DNA from: a virus
Length of the DNA: 22,130 nucleotides
IMG/VR virus record: IMGVR_UViG_3300020463_000154
Location: 1 to 22,130 of that record
Direction: 5' to 3' (one strand)
Of the stretch, positions 15,301 to 21,651 are shown piece after piece (position 1 is the stretch's first letter; the number at the start of each line of letters is the position of its first letter). A program made the position numbers and the translations under genes. The notes below the pieces were generated by a model. The model ran no database searches and was not told where the DNA came from. It was given only the letters and a program-made list of their open reading frames with translations.

Positions 15301-17676
15301 TAGTTTGCCACCTAAACGGTGCGATCTACTGTTATTAACTGAAGTTGTAGGCTGACTGTGTACTACTAAAAGATTATTGTGTTCTTTAGAAAAATCATAC
15401 AGTCTATCAGTGTCAAAGTTATTGTGTCCTACATTGAATTTAATAGGAACAGTTGCGTCCGTAACAGTATGTTGTATAATTCTTTGTGTTGGTTGTCCTT
15501 TGGTAAGTGTCCAACCGTTATGGTATCTTCCTGTATCAACAAATTTATAATAATAGTATCCTTCAATTTCTCTAGCTACATTTTTTTGAAAGTCTGTACT
15601 TTGGAAAGTATAATTGAATCTCTTATGATACAAGTCAACACAAAAGTTTAATCCTGGATTATTTCCATAGTCAACATACTCCGGATTAAATCCCAATGCT
15701 TCATCATATACATTACCTTCTTTATAAGCAAAGTTAAAGATATGACCTCCGTTAAATGTGCTAACAGGATAGGTAGTGGTATCTTGTAATTTTACAAGTT
15801 CTAGGTCATATAGCTGTTGTAATATTCCTGCACTTCTGTGTGGTTTTTGTTGACCATATTCCCATGTATTATTAGTCCAATATAATTCTGCGCCACTTAG
15901 TGGAGCTTCAAAGTTTCCTTGTCCGTCACTGCCGGGACCGCTAAACTCATAGGTGTTAAAACCGTTTAGGATAACAATTTTGTCGTTATCATTTAAAGCA
16001 GTTGCTCCGCTTGATCCGTCACTATTATATTTTACAGTAAGTACAATACTAGTTCCTACTCCACTTACTTCAAATATTTTGTTGTTATAATCATTATTAG
16101 AACTTCTAAAGAAAATAATTGTGTCGCCATCTTCTAATTCTACTGGAGTAATCTGTTGCCATGTATCTCTATTAGATGCATCCAACGGATTTCTAGGATC
16201 TCCATGATTCTGTACACACTCCCAATAGGTAGTAACAATATTTGTACTAACACCAGAATCTATTTTTACTCTGTCACCTCTTGTTGCACCTAGCAAAGTA
16301 TTCCAATTTTGTGTAATTCCACTAATAGTAACACTGTAACTTGTTTTGCCTACAATAGTAGATGCTGGATCATCACTAGATTCTAATGCATGATCTACAC
16401 TTGTAATATGTTTTGAACCAAAATTATATTTCTCAATGTTTGCTTTATATTCAATAATTGGTCTGACTGCTCTGTATTTGTCTAATGCATAAAGATCATC
16501 TCCAACATTTTCATAGCCGTCATATATCAAACTATTAGCAATAGTTTGTTCGTGTACCCAAAGATTTGAACGTGACCATGCACTTTGGTCTGTGCTAAAT
16601 CTTTCTTCTACTAGATAATCTCTGGTAGTCATTCTATGTTCTCTGAGGTCATAGGGTTTAAAATCAAATGCAAACTTATCGCTATCAAACTCTGCAGGCT
16701 CTTGACTACTGTAAGTTGCCACGTTAAGCCATACTCGTTTTCCTTGCTTACCTTCATATTGACCTGGTTTAAATTGTTCAGTTAACTTGATACCAGTGTT
16801 AGATCCAACTCCATCTACAATATAAATTGCGTCATTGAAGTATGCATTTCCTACACTACCTGCATAATTTGTGTGTATTTCTATTTCGTCATTCACTGCT
16901 GGTGCAGTGTTCATTGTTAATACACCAGTTGCTTGTACAAAAGTATAATCACCTGTAAGTACAGGTTGATTATTTTTAAAAATAAATTCATGTCCGCCGT
17001 TAACTGTAGCAGTAAATGTTGTATTACCAACAACAGTTTGTGTGAATCTATCAACAGTGTGTGGTGCAAATTTAACACGCATGCCATTTTCAAACGTTAA
17101 TGCTCTTCCATTCTTTTGTGTTGGCGTGGTATACTGTATCTGCCCTATAATAGTGTCAATATCAAAAAGACTTGTATACTGTAAAGGACTTGGTGGTAGT
17201 ACGTCTAGAACCCAGTAATACTTGTGATGGTTTATAAACATATCATAGTTAATAGGCATGTCCATTGTATATCCAAATTCATTTAACAATCTGTTATGGT
17301 TATTGGTATCACTTTCGTTATACTTGAGGGTTTTTATAAGATCATCATATGGCAATGCTCCAATAATAGATCTATCATCAGTTCTATTAATTATTCCTGG
17401 ACTAAACTGATAAGGATCGTTGCTTCTACCATCTAACACATAGTTGTCTGTTATATCTTCAGATACTTCCTGCGAACCTATATAACTTTTAACAGGTTCT
17501 AAACTGCCGGTTGACATCACTTGTTCAAGTGTGCTATCTAAAAACTGTTTATTGACCTGTGTTTGTAAAATACTAGGAAGTAATGTTGTTATTTCTTTTG
17601 AACCTGTATTCTCAAGTGATTCACCAGGTTTGGTAACTAGTGGTGCTACTATTGGTTTTGGTTGACGTTCACTCAT
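6394..17676 (-). CDS. Giant baseplate/tail structural protein, 3760 aa (gp7-position)
   Basis: This single uninterrupted frame is far longer than T4 gp7 (1032 aa), whose place after gp6 it occupies. Segments that I recall from large virion proteins of marine T4-like phages occur in order: NYDMFINHHKYYWVLDVLPP (about residues 143-162), RPIIEYKANIEKYNFGSKH (about 405-423), LTFGKVSFGDLLGHMRSQ (about 935), GGWRGLYRYFF with PHITPWEMLGYNKKPSWW (about 1308-1345), IEHIFVFDN (about 1853) and DPVEEFVNSVKPFHTKL (about 3482-3500). Accessory modules are interspersed. These are a GSGYTSAP repeat (1507-1573), a WDSKTSYKQGDKVIYKGRVW module resembling a type 5/12 carbohydrate-binding domain (about 2130-2150), tandem flagellin hook-IN-like units (about 2454-2645), and a C-terminal NGERIEYDA/CKRGTLGT module (about 3669-3700). 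The start is supported by AGGAGG 6 nt upstream, and the ATG shares one base with the gp6 stop (TAATG). It probably links the wedge to peripheral fibres. Homology to gp7 itself is unproven. Confidence 0.9.
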   Translation of the reverse strand: MSERQPKPIVAPLVTKPGESLENTGSKEITTLLPSILQTQVNKQFLDSTLEQVMSTGSLEPVKSYIGSQEVSEDITDNYVLDGRSNDPYQFSPGIINRTDDRSIIGALPYDDLIKTLKYNESDTNNHNRLLNEFGYTMDMPINYDMFINHHKYYWVLDVLPPSPLQYTSLFDIDTIIGQIQYTTPTQKNGRALTFENGMRVKFAPHTVDRFTQTVVGNTTFTATVNGGHEFIFKNNQPVLTGDYTFVQATGVLTMNTAPAVNDEIEIHTNYAGSVGNAYFNDAIYIVDGVGSNTGIKLTEQFKPGQYEGKQGKRVWLNVATYSSQEPAEFDSDKFAFDFKPYDLREHRMTTRDYLVEERFSTDQSAWSRSNLWVHEQTIANSLIYDGYENVGDDLYALDKYRAVRPIIEYKANIEKYNFGSKHITSVDHALESSDDPASTIVGKTSYSVTISGITQNWNTLLGATRGDRVKIDSGVSTNIVTTYWECVQNHGDPRNPLDASNRDTWQQITPVELEDGDTIIFFRSSNNDYNNKIFEVSGVGTSIVLTVKYNSDGSSGATALNDNDKIVILNGFNTYEFSGPGSDGQGNFEAPLSGAELYWTNNTWEYGQQKPHRSAGILQQLYDLELVKLQDTTTYPVSTFNGGHIFNFAYKEGNVYDEALGFNPEYVDYGNNPGLNFCVDLYHKRFNYTFQSTDFQKNVAREIEGYYYYKFVDTGRYHNGWTLTKGQPTQRIIQHTVTDATVPIKFNVGHNNFDTDRLYDFSKEHNNLLVVHSQPTTSVNNSRSHRLGGKLPNLFLNTGTTYTIRTRFPQAEIEFVDIDGTALSSGITRSAGSNDVFTLTIATPTITSFKYRLAADPTNFGVVFLKTATKDENIRITKNGKEITNYTLSGNIVTVSSGLRKDDIYKLECFTDARYSDDVEGYQKVADTHLENPQNLTFGKVSFGDLLGHMRSQMISNPLFENDWFGTNNWRNIVHDHTHGGIIKQQVFSTELISQLFTENDTDIVSSLQYSSNSYKEFKKLFRHKIKQLHESTDISEPVYKLVDKTLEAINLGKNKDSIFARSQVAMYRDYESKNYSWVLNQSPVFDLPFAVNKYNDTQNHIQVWIQIPDAAGAHTWRALVKDIEYTLSDYQVTITLSGITFPGSGKNNIHVRWYAKDSVSFVPPSASKVGLIQPYTPELRSDYSKDSTGTATDSVIIGHDGSIHVRNGTELYDRQVAGFDPVDAGLWDLELRMFNNLSDGLESISDSKRYWPNANRPTPYSWTEFHSAMKSEFNKWKVANKIVNLTSDSYYNGADKFTWNYSSVTPNIGGWRGLYRYFFNTDKPHITPWEMLGYNKKPSWWDANYSWTDASKRTALITALKYGLTSDPSSANAFYSLSLHNLSYDWANNTLVDNTGVLNDPVAAGVVTSPTLVERQKDFVYGDWGPIEEQWRRTSEFKFAQMIALTRVRPLIASNLYFKTGKRTTKSKIGYEIPQVINTDSKKLTSWKDIEITDSKIIGSIIESVRIKNAGSGYTSAPTVTIYDNFGINGKAQVQISNGSIISAKVLDPGERYYNRPTIVLSSGDAILEAQLADNARHYFNGLSNCIIEYAKFNGNDADTILNRFKNMTFSPIVKAGGFVNNNQNFILESSQDKGRVFVPEENFTTILFNNKPDTEFFFGGIIVTKSANGYTINGYDNSLGYFRYNAPATNGPSAKVTFSGTLQVDVRRYTDFETAISQLDYNTELKTIQEVYDFISGYGNYLNGLGFTQSWTSASSNFGNWATGSATQFPLYLIPDSTTVVVKDDNEGYFDNLNTRYDGVYNILDNLGKQISATDIAINRTSMSTYEDTIFEVKDSTKTNLYGLRLYKSQIEHIFVFDNVTNFDDTISSSEIGQVHKRIQWRGSRTKDWNGKLYSPGYIVNGNSILPNFDTTAKEVDQYLGRTNTLSNKQISDVARFNSGYNKPNWANTLDLDEDSVYEFVKGTYKYKGTRYALDAFMRNTGLFDGDATADLHEMWAVRMADFGDTAKRKLTEFQITPQLLVTDPQPIRFTNAPKIDVLSDIVIDIDDTSPLNVYNPDSEQFTTREVKTYDDQNQNSMFAKDFINAGLPLLTETDYRTLNKEDFTLFPTETKDVYDFSGKWKLYDQWDSKTSYKQGDKVIYKGRVWDMADPDGASGLATARNPIEIHGTVTLPVIPTAGQTLIIDGNTISLIKSAVSETLNVITVNGTGDINTSDVVPHDSTLTLGQSATLASTITFSNVVIVTTFNDIVKTGNVINPIIQGSATAALTIDGNTVNFNDLLTTTNPITAQVAFENTFNSSSWVQNQGSIASIASQRINRIEQLRVAYIAANTSTAWTQWIQTYFGNNAGLNIDHLKALIALGGSTLTAAQFMLDQDCILINNLLGTNFIGQNVGDGTETISSAQLTTCRGRLNLGTYTDDIATHLKNAANATIVFDVDTQVASESTTGFKIYSLADIITKITSAGIANITAGQSVNSQLTITKTTNDSSTSFSLSISAATMNATVGFNTATETISATSSDVELKPNLNQQQVIDQINQAGITGITASALGNLIRLQSNNSNLYVGPGTANSVIGINSGITPASTTTTTTSATLGITDILESINIATISGVTATNSQNKVHISSTNSTLVIGAGTANTTIGLTAQTYSATEGPVSNVFNAIVGSDGNQIFVEMNNDPNLFSIWVADNSEFGNYNLGHEIYQTMDFGMYTNKVCTGIVSSDEAQIDIVRQTGNVQAHNLEVGDYVFINGSNSIPSIDGIHQVSRVDTNNVARFYIDEYIETDGDAGNIYPLRKMRFNTYTAMEADRQTKVNGVYKYNFASVRQDNALNPIYTFVDNDGDASNPSSQVYKWVGTWDDINGNVGSWQIVRSGNKQARNDLVKNVKLYDAVKQTTITSLETWDPVKGIIFGFIDNEIDIQLTNDVANYNYNTLDGEIDNPDAWDSNYIGKRWWDLSQAVYLDYEQGTIDYMQNNWGKLFDGASIDIYEWTRSPVLPEAWSSLVDRGTVVDGNTASGEVYFTIVNGEEVYNWTEQSYYNNRTKQTETSYYFWVKNKTNFSGVRQYNVLQLSQLLTDPGGYNLSWCATAGTDTLLLSGISNSVTQNTVVQLDVDRRFNALAMQDWLMLAEADSQSVIPEYLHIKVRDSLCGFNKHSITKLFTTWSGSTSYAADAVVKDGDNYYISRVDSNLNNQPSTDSDTSHWNRIYDFKEDNSTEANDIIIRRDQPVPNLKLHKFNRYGHQIRPRQSLYRELEEARQNFVYTVNSLLREVNVIDEMNNWETAFSHEFVEGTVNYKVSDYVAFKDWHLVERDDNNNVTFRFNPNTVADVVYETKQAYLDAGDPVEGSYVLVKDTSSLLGIARSEMYHFTGGTDKLVFKERATIELSEELWLNPKFGHGYDAQGFDVTPFDSSSEIVLSKLFDLIRTKIFIGKHQVKYNKLWFKMLFTALLQNTADDFAFKTTNTHLAIKHPLLLNKKTYNPYTIDPVEEFVNSVKPFHTKLLSSMDSNTYGEATTTEIEEQSRNIEITIKYEDHSIRTWEGDTILTGGDFTSTLANVDSSLFTTQQADLEYDYNGNVFQQPALEGWGEELVPTDYTENIAITVQTNTSGSTYDANTRAFRMCIYQPNDIQISNVIDDAHKTTLSSSVTATDTTIPATSTTFFDNPTTEPGVVYINGERIEYDAIDNNNLLYCKRGTLGTSAKAHTGGSTIIHSGPSTRIPTLEKFSHYGDGLRLAYNDSGTSLSAAGISPEHAFIRNVGPGSI
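9740..10320 (-). repeat. Three tandem hook-IN-like modules inside the giant protein
   Basis: Three diverged units of about 55-65 residues follow each other at about residues 2454-2513, 2530-2585 and 2593-2645. Each begins with an amphipathic helix (ADIITKITSAGI, QQVIDQINQAGI, TDILESINIATI), continues with I-x-GITA or ISGVTA, then a strand (LIRLQSNNSN, KVHISSTNST). Units 2 and 3 end in VGPGTANSVIGI and IGAGTANTTIGL. This order resembles the flagellin hook IN motif of flagellar hook-associated proteins. A threonine tract (TTTTTTSATLG) links units 2 and 3. Confidence 0.7.
12958..13157 (-). repeat. GSGYTS-type beta module in the giant protein
   Basis: Residues about 1507-1573 read IKNAGSGYTSAPTVTI, a short beta segment, then a second half starting LDPGERYYNRPTIVLSS. 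The same module type is found in gp6. Eighteen bases (13123-13140 here, 19371-19388 in gp6; plus-strand actagtatatccactacc) are identical between the two. Confidence 0.75.
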
Positions 17677-20600
17677 TAATAGCCTCCTCCGCTACTACCG
17701 CTACTACCACTACTACTAACACCACTACTTACACCTATATTAATACCAGTGTTTTGTGAAATTGTTGTACTATTACCAGATGATGTGTTATTAACAATAA
17801 TATTATTGCTAGATAGTACTGGTAAGAATAGTTCGTCACTATCACTAGTTATCTCAAATAATTCAGTAGTATTTGTTTGTCCGCCTGCTGGACTAATTGT
17901 TATTTGACTTATCTCGCCAATCATATTATTATGTATAAATGCTGACATTTCAGTAAAGTAAAATTCTTCGCCAAAATCCCAGTTATCAATATTAAAATAA
18001 CTGCTGATTAGATTAATAACTCTTTGTTTAATTTCTGTATCGCTTAGTGTACTGTTTACAGTTTTAGTAACAAAAAATTTAGCTTGTAGTTCACTACTTG
18101 CCAAATCTCCAAATAGTATTTTATATTTTACAGGTCTGTATATAACTTGATCACTGATACTTTTCTTATTGTTTAACTTAACAAACAAGTCTGTAAGTTC
18201 ACTTATAGTAGGCTGATTAGGTCTTGTTTCAATTCTTCCATCATAAAGTGCCCAAGCTCTAAATTCACTATCGTAACTGTTTAACAATACATAAGTGTCA
18301 ATAATATTTGTGGTACTTGGATCTATAACTTGATTGATATCAGCTATTCTATTATACTGCATATGTAGATCACTAACTCCATTTACTTGTGTTGTTCCAC
18401 TAGAATTATCTACTACAGTATAATCAAAACCATCAACAGTAGTTGTTCCTAAGTTTACAGTTTGACCTGCAAGTATTTTATTAAATGCTTCTGGATCGTT
18501 TGGATATCCATCATTGTCTGGGTCAGCTAAACTAACTCTAATATTATGAGGATCAGTATATCCGTCTTGATATGTAAATGTTCCAAATGCATTAAACTTA
18601 TAGTCCGTTCCCATTGGTGTTGGATCTGTTTTACTTGTAGGATTAATTTTTAATATCTTAATATTATCCCTTAGTGGTTTATGTGTTTCACTACTAAAAC
18701 TATTATTGAAGTTTAAGTTTGTAAACTTCAGTTTCTGAGGACTACCTAAAACAAGACGTGTTTTTCTAACCAGCATCTCCCATTCTACTGCACTGTAATT
18801 AAAACGCATTACCCAGCTATTGTCAATACCTGTGCTAGACCCATCACCTTCAAATTGTCTATTCCATTTGCTTGGATCGTTTAATTCAGCACTACTAGCT
18901 GGTAAGTTTGAACTATCAATAATTATCCACTGCTGATTCTGAGCACTATATCTTAATGCAAAACTATTTCTATTGTTAATTTTATTAATAACATTTTGTT
19001 TAGTTGTGCGTGTTAAATCTGTGCTTAATCTAGGGACAATTCGTTTAATTCTAGCACCACTAGGAATAATACCATTCAGTACTACTGCTCCTTTGCCAGT
19101 ATTATCAATGCCAGTTGGAGTTCCTGCACTATTATCGTCACCTAGTCCACCTTTATAAAGCCTATCAACTTTAACCCACTGTATATCTGCATCAATAATC
19201 GTAGGCTTTACTGTTGCTCCTGTGCCGCCACCGCCAGATACTGTAATATTCGTAGCTTGATCATATCCGCTACCACTATTAGTGATTGAAACACTAGTAA
19301 CTGCACCATTTGCTACTGTTGCAGTTGCGGTTGCACCTGTTCCTTTACCAGTAATAGTTACTGATGGTGTACTAGTATATCCACTACCGCCGGCTGTTAC
19401 TGTTGCTAAACTGATGTATCCTTCTTTATAAGGACTACTAATAAATTCTACTAATCCGTTTAGGTTTGCTTTTGCTAAAGTATTAGCAGACGTATCTCCA
19501 ACTCTCTGTACATTTGAATTTAATGTAAAGTAACCACTACATCCGTTACTACCTTTTGTTATTTGATTCCAACGAAATGCGTTAGTATCAGCTGTGCCTA
19601 AATATGTTATACCACTTGTAGTATCTGAGAAATCTGTGTTTGCATTGTGTGTAGTTGAACTGTATCCATGTCTATTATAGTAAAAGTTACTCACTTCAGG
19701 ATTAGCAAGTAATGGTTTAATATACTTGTTATAAATTGCATCACCTGTTAGATTATTAGGTAAACTAACTACACTTTTACTTGTAATATTATCTTCATAC
19801 AAGTAAGCGTCATCTGTATATTGTATTGCATCTGCGTAAGTTGCTGTTGGATCGTATATGTCACGGAATCTACTGTGTCCACTGTGTACTCTGTTGATAC
19901 TTTTAATTTTTCTAATGTTTTCACTGACTGTTACAGGAAAAATGCTGTAATCTTCTGCTGTGATCATTCTATCTTGTGTTGCAAAGAATCTAGGAGCGTT
20001 TGCTTTAATACTAGCAACACTTTCTCTAATACTTGCATTTGTAACATTTGTTTTTAAACTTGCATTAAAAATTGCGTTGTATGTGTTTCCATTTGCACCC
20101 AAGTAACTCATTGTAAAACTTGTATTATTAAAAGCATCGGGTGTTAAACTATATGTTTGATTAAGTCCTGTTCTATACCAAACTCTAATAATACCACGTG
20201 GAATATTTCCAAAATTTCCGTCGGCAAATACAACACTAATCTGATCATCTTGTCTACTAGCAATACTAAAAATATCTCTTATATTATTACTCTTTGCATT
20301 AAATATTGTACCATTGCCAAATAGTGTATCAACTTGTGTCCAATTTTTTTGTATTTGTCCTATCTCGTCAATAGTTTGTACCCATACATTGCCATTGGCA
20401 ACATTATCTGCATCAATATCTAAGACTATGTTAGGCAAACCTTGATCAATTCTAAAATCTTTGTGTGCTAGTGTACCTTGCTTAAAACCTACAAAGAATC
20501 CAGTGTTAGCACTACCAAATCCACTATTGTCATCTTTATACAAAAAGTCAATTACTTTATAAGGATCAGGTGCCGCTTCATTTATAGTTTGTAATGTGCC

Positions 20601-21257
20601 ATTAATTTCTGGATTGTAAAAACTAAAACTAGAACTTGAATTATTAATTAAATTTGAAAAGTTTCTTTCAGCTGTATTGGTTACACTGTTGGTTCTATAT
20701 ATTTCGTTTTTAACTCCGCCAAGAGTAGCACTGCTAAACGGAGAACCAAACTGGCTACTAGATTGAAATATACTGTTCATAACATTTATAAAATTTTGAT
20801 AGCTGTTAGTATCAGTTACGTCTTCAAATTGTATAGTAGCATTTGCTAAACTGTTACCACTAGAATCAAACACTTCTTCGTCGGTTTTTACACTATCAAT
20901 TTTTAAATATCCGCTAGCCACAACATTTCTAGTAGGTTTGTATCCTAAAAATTCAGCAATACGCAAGGCGCTTTCTCTACGTTCTGCTGTACTCAAGTAG
21001 TTTTCTCTACTAGCTAAATCAGCTCTAAAAGCTAAGTTATGCCCTAAGAAAGCTATAAGTTCAACTATTGCTATAAATTCACTACTGTTAATATAGTCGT
21101 TAAAGTTCTCTGGATAGTTTGTGCTAATATAATCGACCATCGTATTACGAATGGTTTCAAAATCATATGCTTGAAAATTCGCTTCGCTAAAACTTTCGTA
21201 TGCTACACTAAAGTCTTCTGCGGCAAATAAACTACTCTGTCTTGCGCCTTGTGCCAT
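17676..21257 (-). CDS. gp6: Baseplate wedge subunit gp6 (T4-type), enlarged to 1193 aa
   Basis: T4 gp6 (660 aa) dimerises to join baseplate wedges into the ring around the hub. Here the N-terminal region (NFQAYDFETIRNTMVDYIST, then LIAFLGHNLAFRADLASREN) and the core PRFFATQDRMITAEDYSIFP (about residues 421-440) match the gp6/baseplate J-like family. The C-terminal EIKQRVINLISSYFNIDNWD (about 1073-1092) with FGEEFYFTEMSAFIH completes the match. The protein is nearly twice T4 length. Extra material includes a GSGYTS beta-repeat module (about 614-687) and a long region after it. The last 29 residues form a Ser/Gly-rich tail ending SSGSSGGGY. Its ATG overlaps the gp25 stop by one base, and its stop overlaps the next start by one base. 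The GGA-GGA-GGC codons of the tail double as the ribosome-binding site of the giant gene. Confidence 0.92.
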   Translation of the reverse strand: MAQGARQSSLFAAEDFSVAYESFSEANFQAYDFETIRNTMVDYISTNYPENFNDYINSSEFIAIVELIAFLGHNLAFRADLASRENYLSTAERRESALRIAEFLGYKPTRNVVASGYLKIDSVKTDEEVFDSSGNSLANATIQFEDVTDTNSYQNFINVMNSIFQSSSQFGSPFSSATLGGVKNEIYRTNSVTNTAERNFSNLINNSSSSFSFYNPEINGTLQTINEAAPDPYKVIDFLYKDDNSGFGSANTGFFVGFKQGTLAHKDFRIDQGLPNIVLDIDADNVANGNVWVQTIDEIGQIQKNWTQVDTLFGNGTIFNAKSNNIRDIFSIASRQDDQISVVFADGNFGNIPRGIIRVWYRTGLNQTYSLTPDAFNNTSFTMSYLGANGNTYNAIFNASLKTNVTNASIRESVASIKANAPRFFATQDRMITAEDYSIFPVTVSENIRKIKSINRVHSGHSRFRDIYDPTATYADAIQYTDDAYLYEDNITSKSVVSLPNNLTGDAIYNKYIKPLLANPEVSNFYYNRHGYSSTTHNANTDFSDTTSGITYLGTADTNAFRWNQITKGSNGCSGYFTLNSNVQRVGDTSANTLAKANLNGLVEFISSPYKEGYISLATVTAGGSGYTSTPSVTITGKGTGATATATVANGAVTSVSITNSGSGYDQATNITVSGGGGTGATVKPTIIDADIQWVKVDRLYKGGLGDDNSAGTPTGIDNTGKGAVVLNGIIPSGARIKRIVPRLSTDLTRTTKQNVINKINNRNSFALRYSAQNQQWIIIDSSNLPASSAELNDPSKWNRQFEGDGSSTGIDNSWVMRFNYSAVEWEMLVRKTRLVLGSPQKLKFTNLNFNNSFSSETHKPLRDNIKILKINPTSKTDPTPMGTDYKFNAFGTFTYQDGYTDPHNIRVSLADPDNDGYPNDPEAFNKILAGQTVNLGTTTVDGFDYTVVDNSSGTTQVNGVSDLHMQYNRIADINQVIDPSTTNIIDTYVLLNSYDSEFRAWALYDGRIETRPNQPTISELTDLFVKLNNKKSISDQVIYRPVKYKILFGDLASSELQAKFFVTKTVNSTLSDTEIKQRVINLISSYFNIDNWDFGEEFYFTEMSAFIHNNMIGEISQITISPAGGQTNTTELFEITSDSDELFLPVLSSNNIIVNNTSSGNSTTISQNTGINIGVSSGVSSSGSSGSSGGGY
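17683..17690 (-). promoter_or_regulatory. Shine-Dalgarno inside the gp6 Gly codons
   Basis: The minus strand reads GGAGGAGG over the last glycine codons of gp6, 6 nt before the ATG at 17676. It is the strongest ribosome-binding site in the window and drives the longest gene. Because the gp6 stop and this start share a base (TAATG), reinitiation by gp6-translating ribosomes is also possible. Confidence 0.85.
19200..19415 (-). repeat. GSGYTS-type beta module inserted in gp6
   Basis: Residues about 614-687 consist of two half-repeats, GGSGYTSTPSVTITGKGTGA and SGSGYDQATNITVSGGGGTG, joined by a strand TSVSITN. The same module occurs once in the giant protein. It interrupts the region between the conserved baseplate J-like core and the conserved C-terminus of gp6. 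Confidence 0.75.
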
Positions 21258-21619
21258 TATTCTTCACCTGTAAAGTTTAGAAACAGTTCTTCAGCTGTTC
21301 CTGTATCGATATATTCGAGTCTAACCTTGATGGTCAACGAGTGTTCATCAGGTTTTGATAATAGTGTTTCCAATGGTTTCCATCGTGGATCATTGTTTAC
21401 TATTGCATCTACATCATCATTTGCCAATCTTTCTGTTTGTGCATCAAGAGGTTCAAATACTAAATCCGGAAGTATACTTCCAAATGTAGGGTTTTGTACA
21501 CGTTCGCCCCTGCGAGTGTAAAAATGATTCAGTAGGTCTCGACGAGCAATATCAATATCGGTCAGTGTTTTACTACCGTATGTTGATCCTACTGTGCTAT
21601 ATCCTATATACGTTACCAT
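21257..21619 (-). CDS. gp25: Baseplate wedge subunit gp25 (T4-type)
   Basis: The 120-aa protein matches the gp25/GPW family in length (T4 gp25 is 132 aa) and in its main signature. LTDIDIARRDLLNHFYTRRG (residues 19-38) is followed by ERVQNPTFGSILPDLVFEPL and, after a helix, VDAIVNNDPRW. The family's conserved Asp-Leu-Leu-Asn-x-Phe-x-Thr-(Arg/Lys)-x-Gly-Glu-Arg stretch is intact. gp25 sits at the inner wedge with gp6 and gp53 and helps nucleate sheath polymerisation in T4. It directly precedes gp6, sharing one base (TAATG), which is the order usual in marine T4-like phages. No Shine-Dalgarno is visible upstream of the ATG. A CATAAATA late-promoter-like octamer ends only 5 nt before the start codon. 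No alternative in-frame start lies close upstream. Confidence 0.93.
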   Translation of the reverse strand: MVTYIGYSTVGSTYGSKTLTDIDIARRDLLNHFYTRRGERVQNPTFGSILPDLVFEPLDAQTERLANDDVDAIVNNDPRWKPLETLLSKPDEHSLTIKVRLEYIDTGTAEELFLNFTGEE

Positions 21620-21624
21620 ACAAG

Positions 21625-21632
21625 TATTTATG
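21625..21632 (-). promoter_or_regulatory. Candidate T4-type late promoter upstream of gp25
   Basis: The minus strand reads CATAAATA followed by CTTG, one mismatch from TATAAATA and in a context (ATAAATACTT) shared with the 6391-6398 promoter. It lies in the 32-bp gap before gp25. T4 late initiation about 6 nt downstream would fall at or next to the gp25 ATG, giving a leaderless message. Either that is real or the motif is fortuitous. Confidence 0.42.
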
Positions 21633-21651
21633 GTAGAATTAACTGCTGAGT

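Noticed and set aside
17679-17765. Ser/Gly-rich tail of gp6 as a frameshifted or non-coding extension
   Set aside because: The frame is continuous, ends in TAA overlapping the next ATG, and its Gly codons supply the next ribosome-binding site, so it looks like genuine coding sequence.
10265-21521. Further plus-strand open frames such as 10922-11170, 14316-14597, 15379-15651, 19821-20057 and 21249-21521
   Set aside because: They are antisense shadows of the giant gene, gp6 and gp25, with no independent signal for translation.
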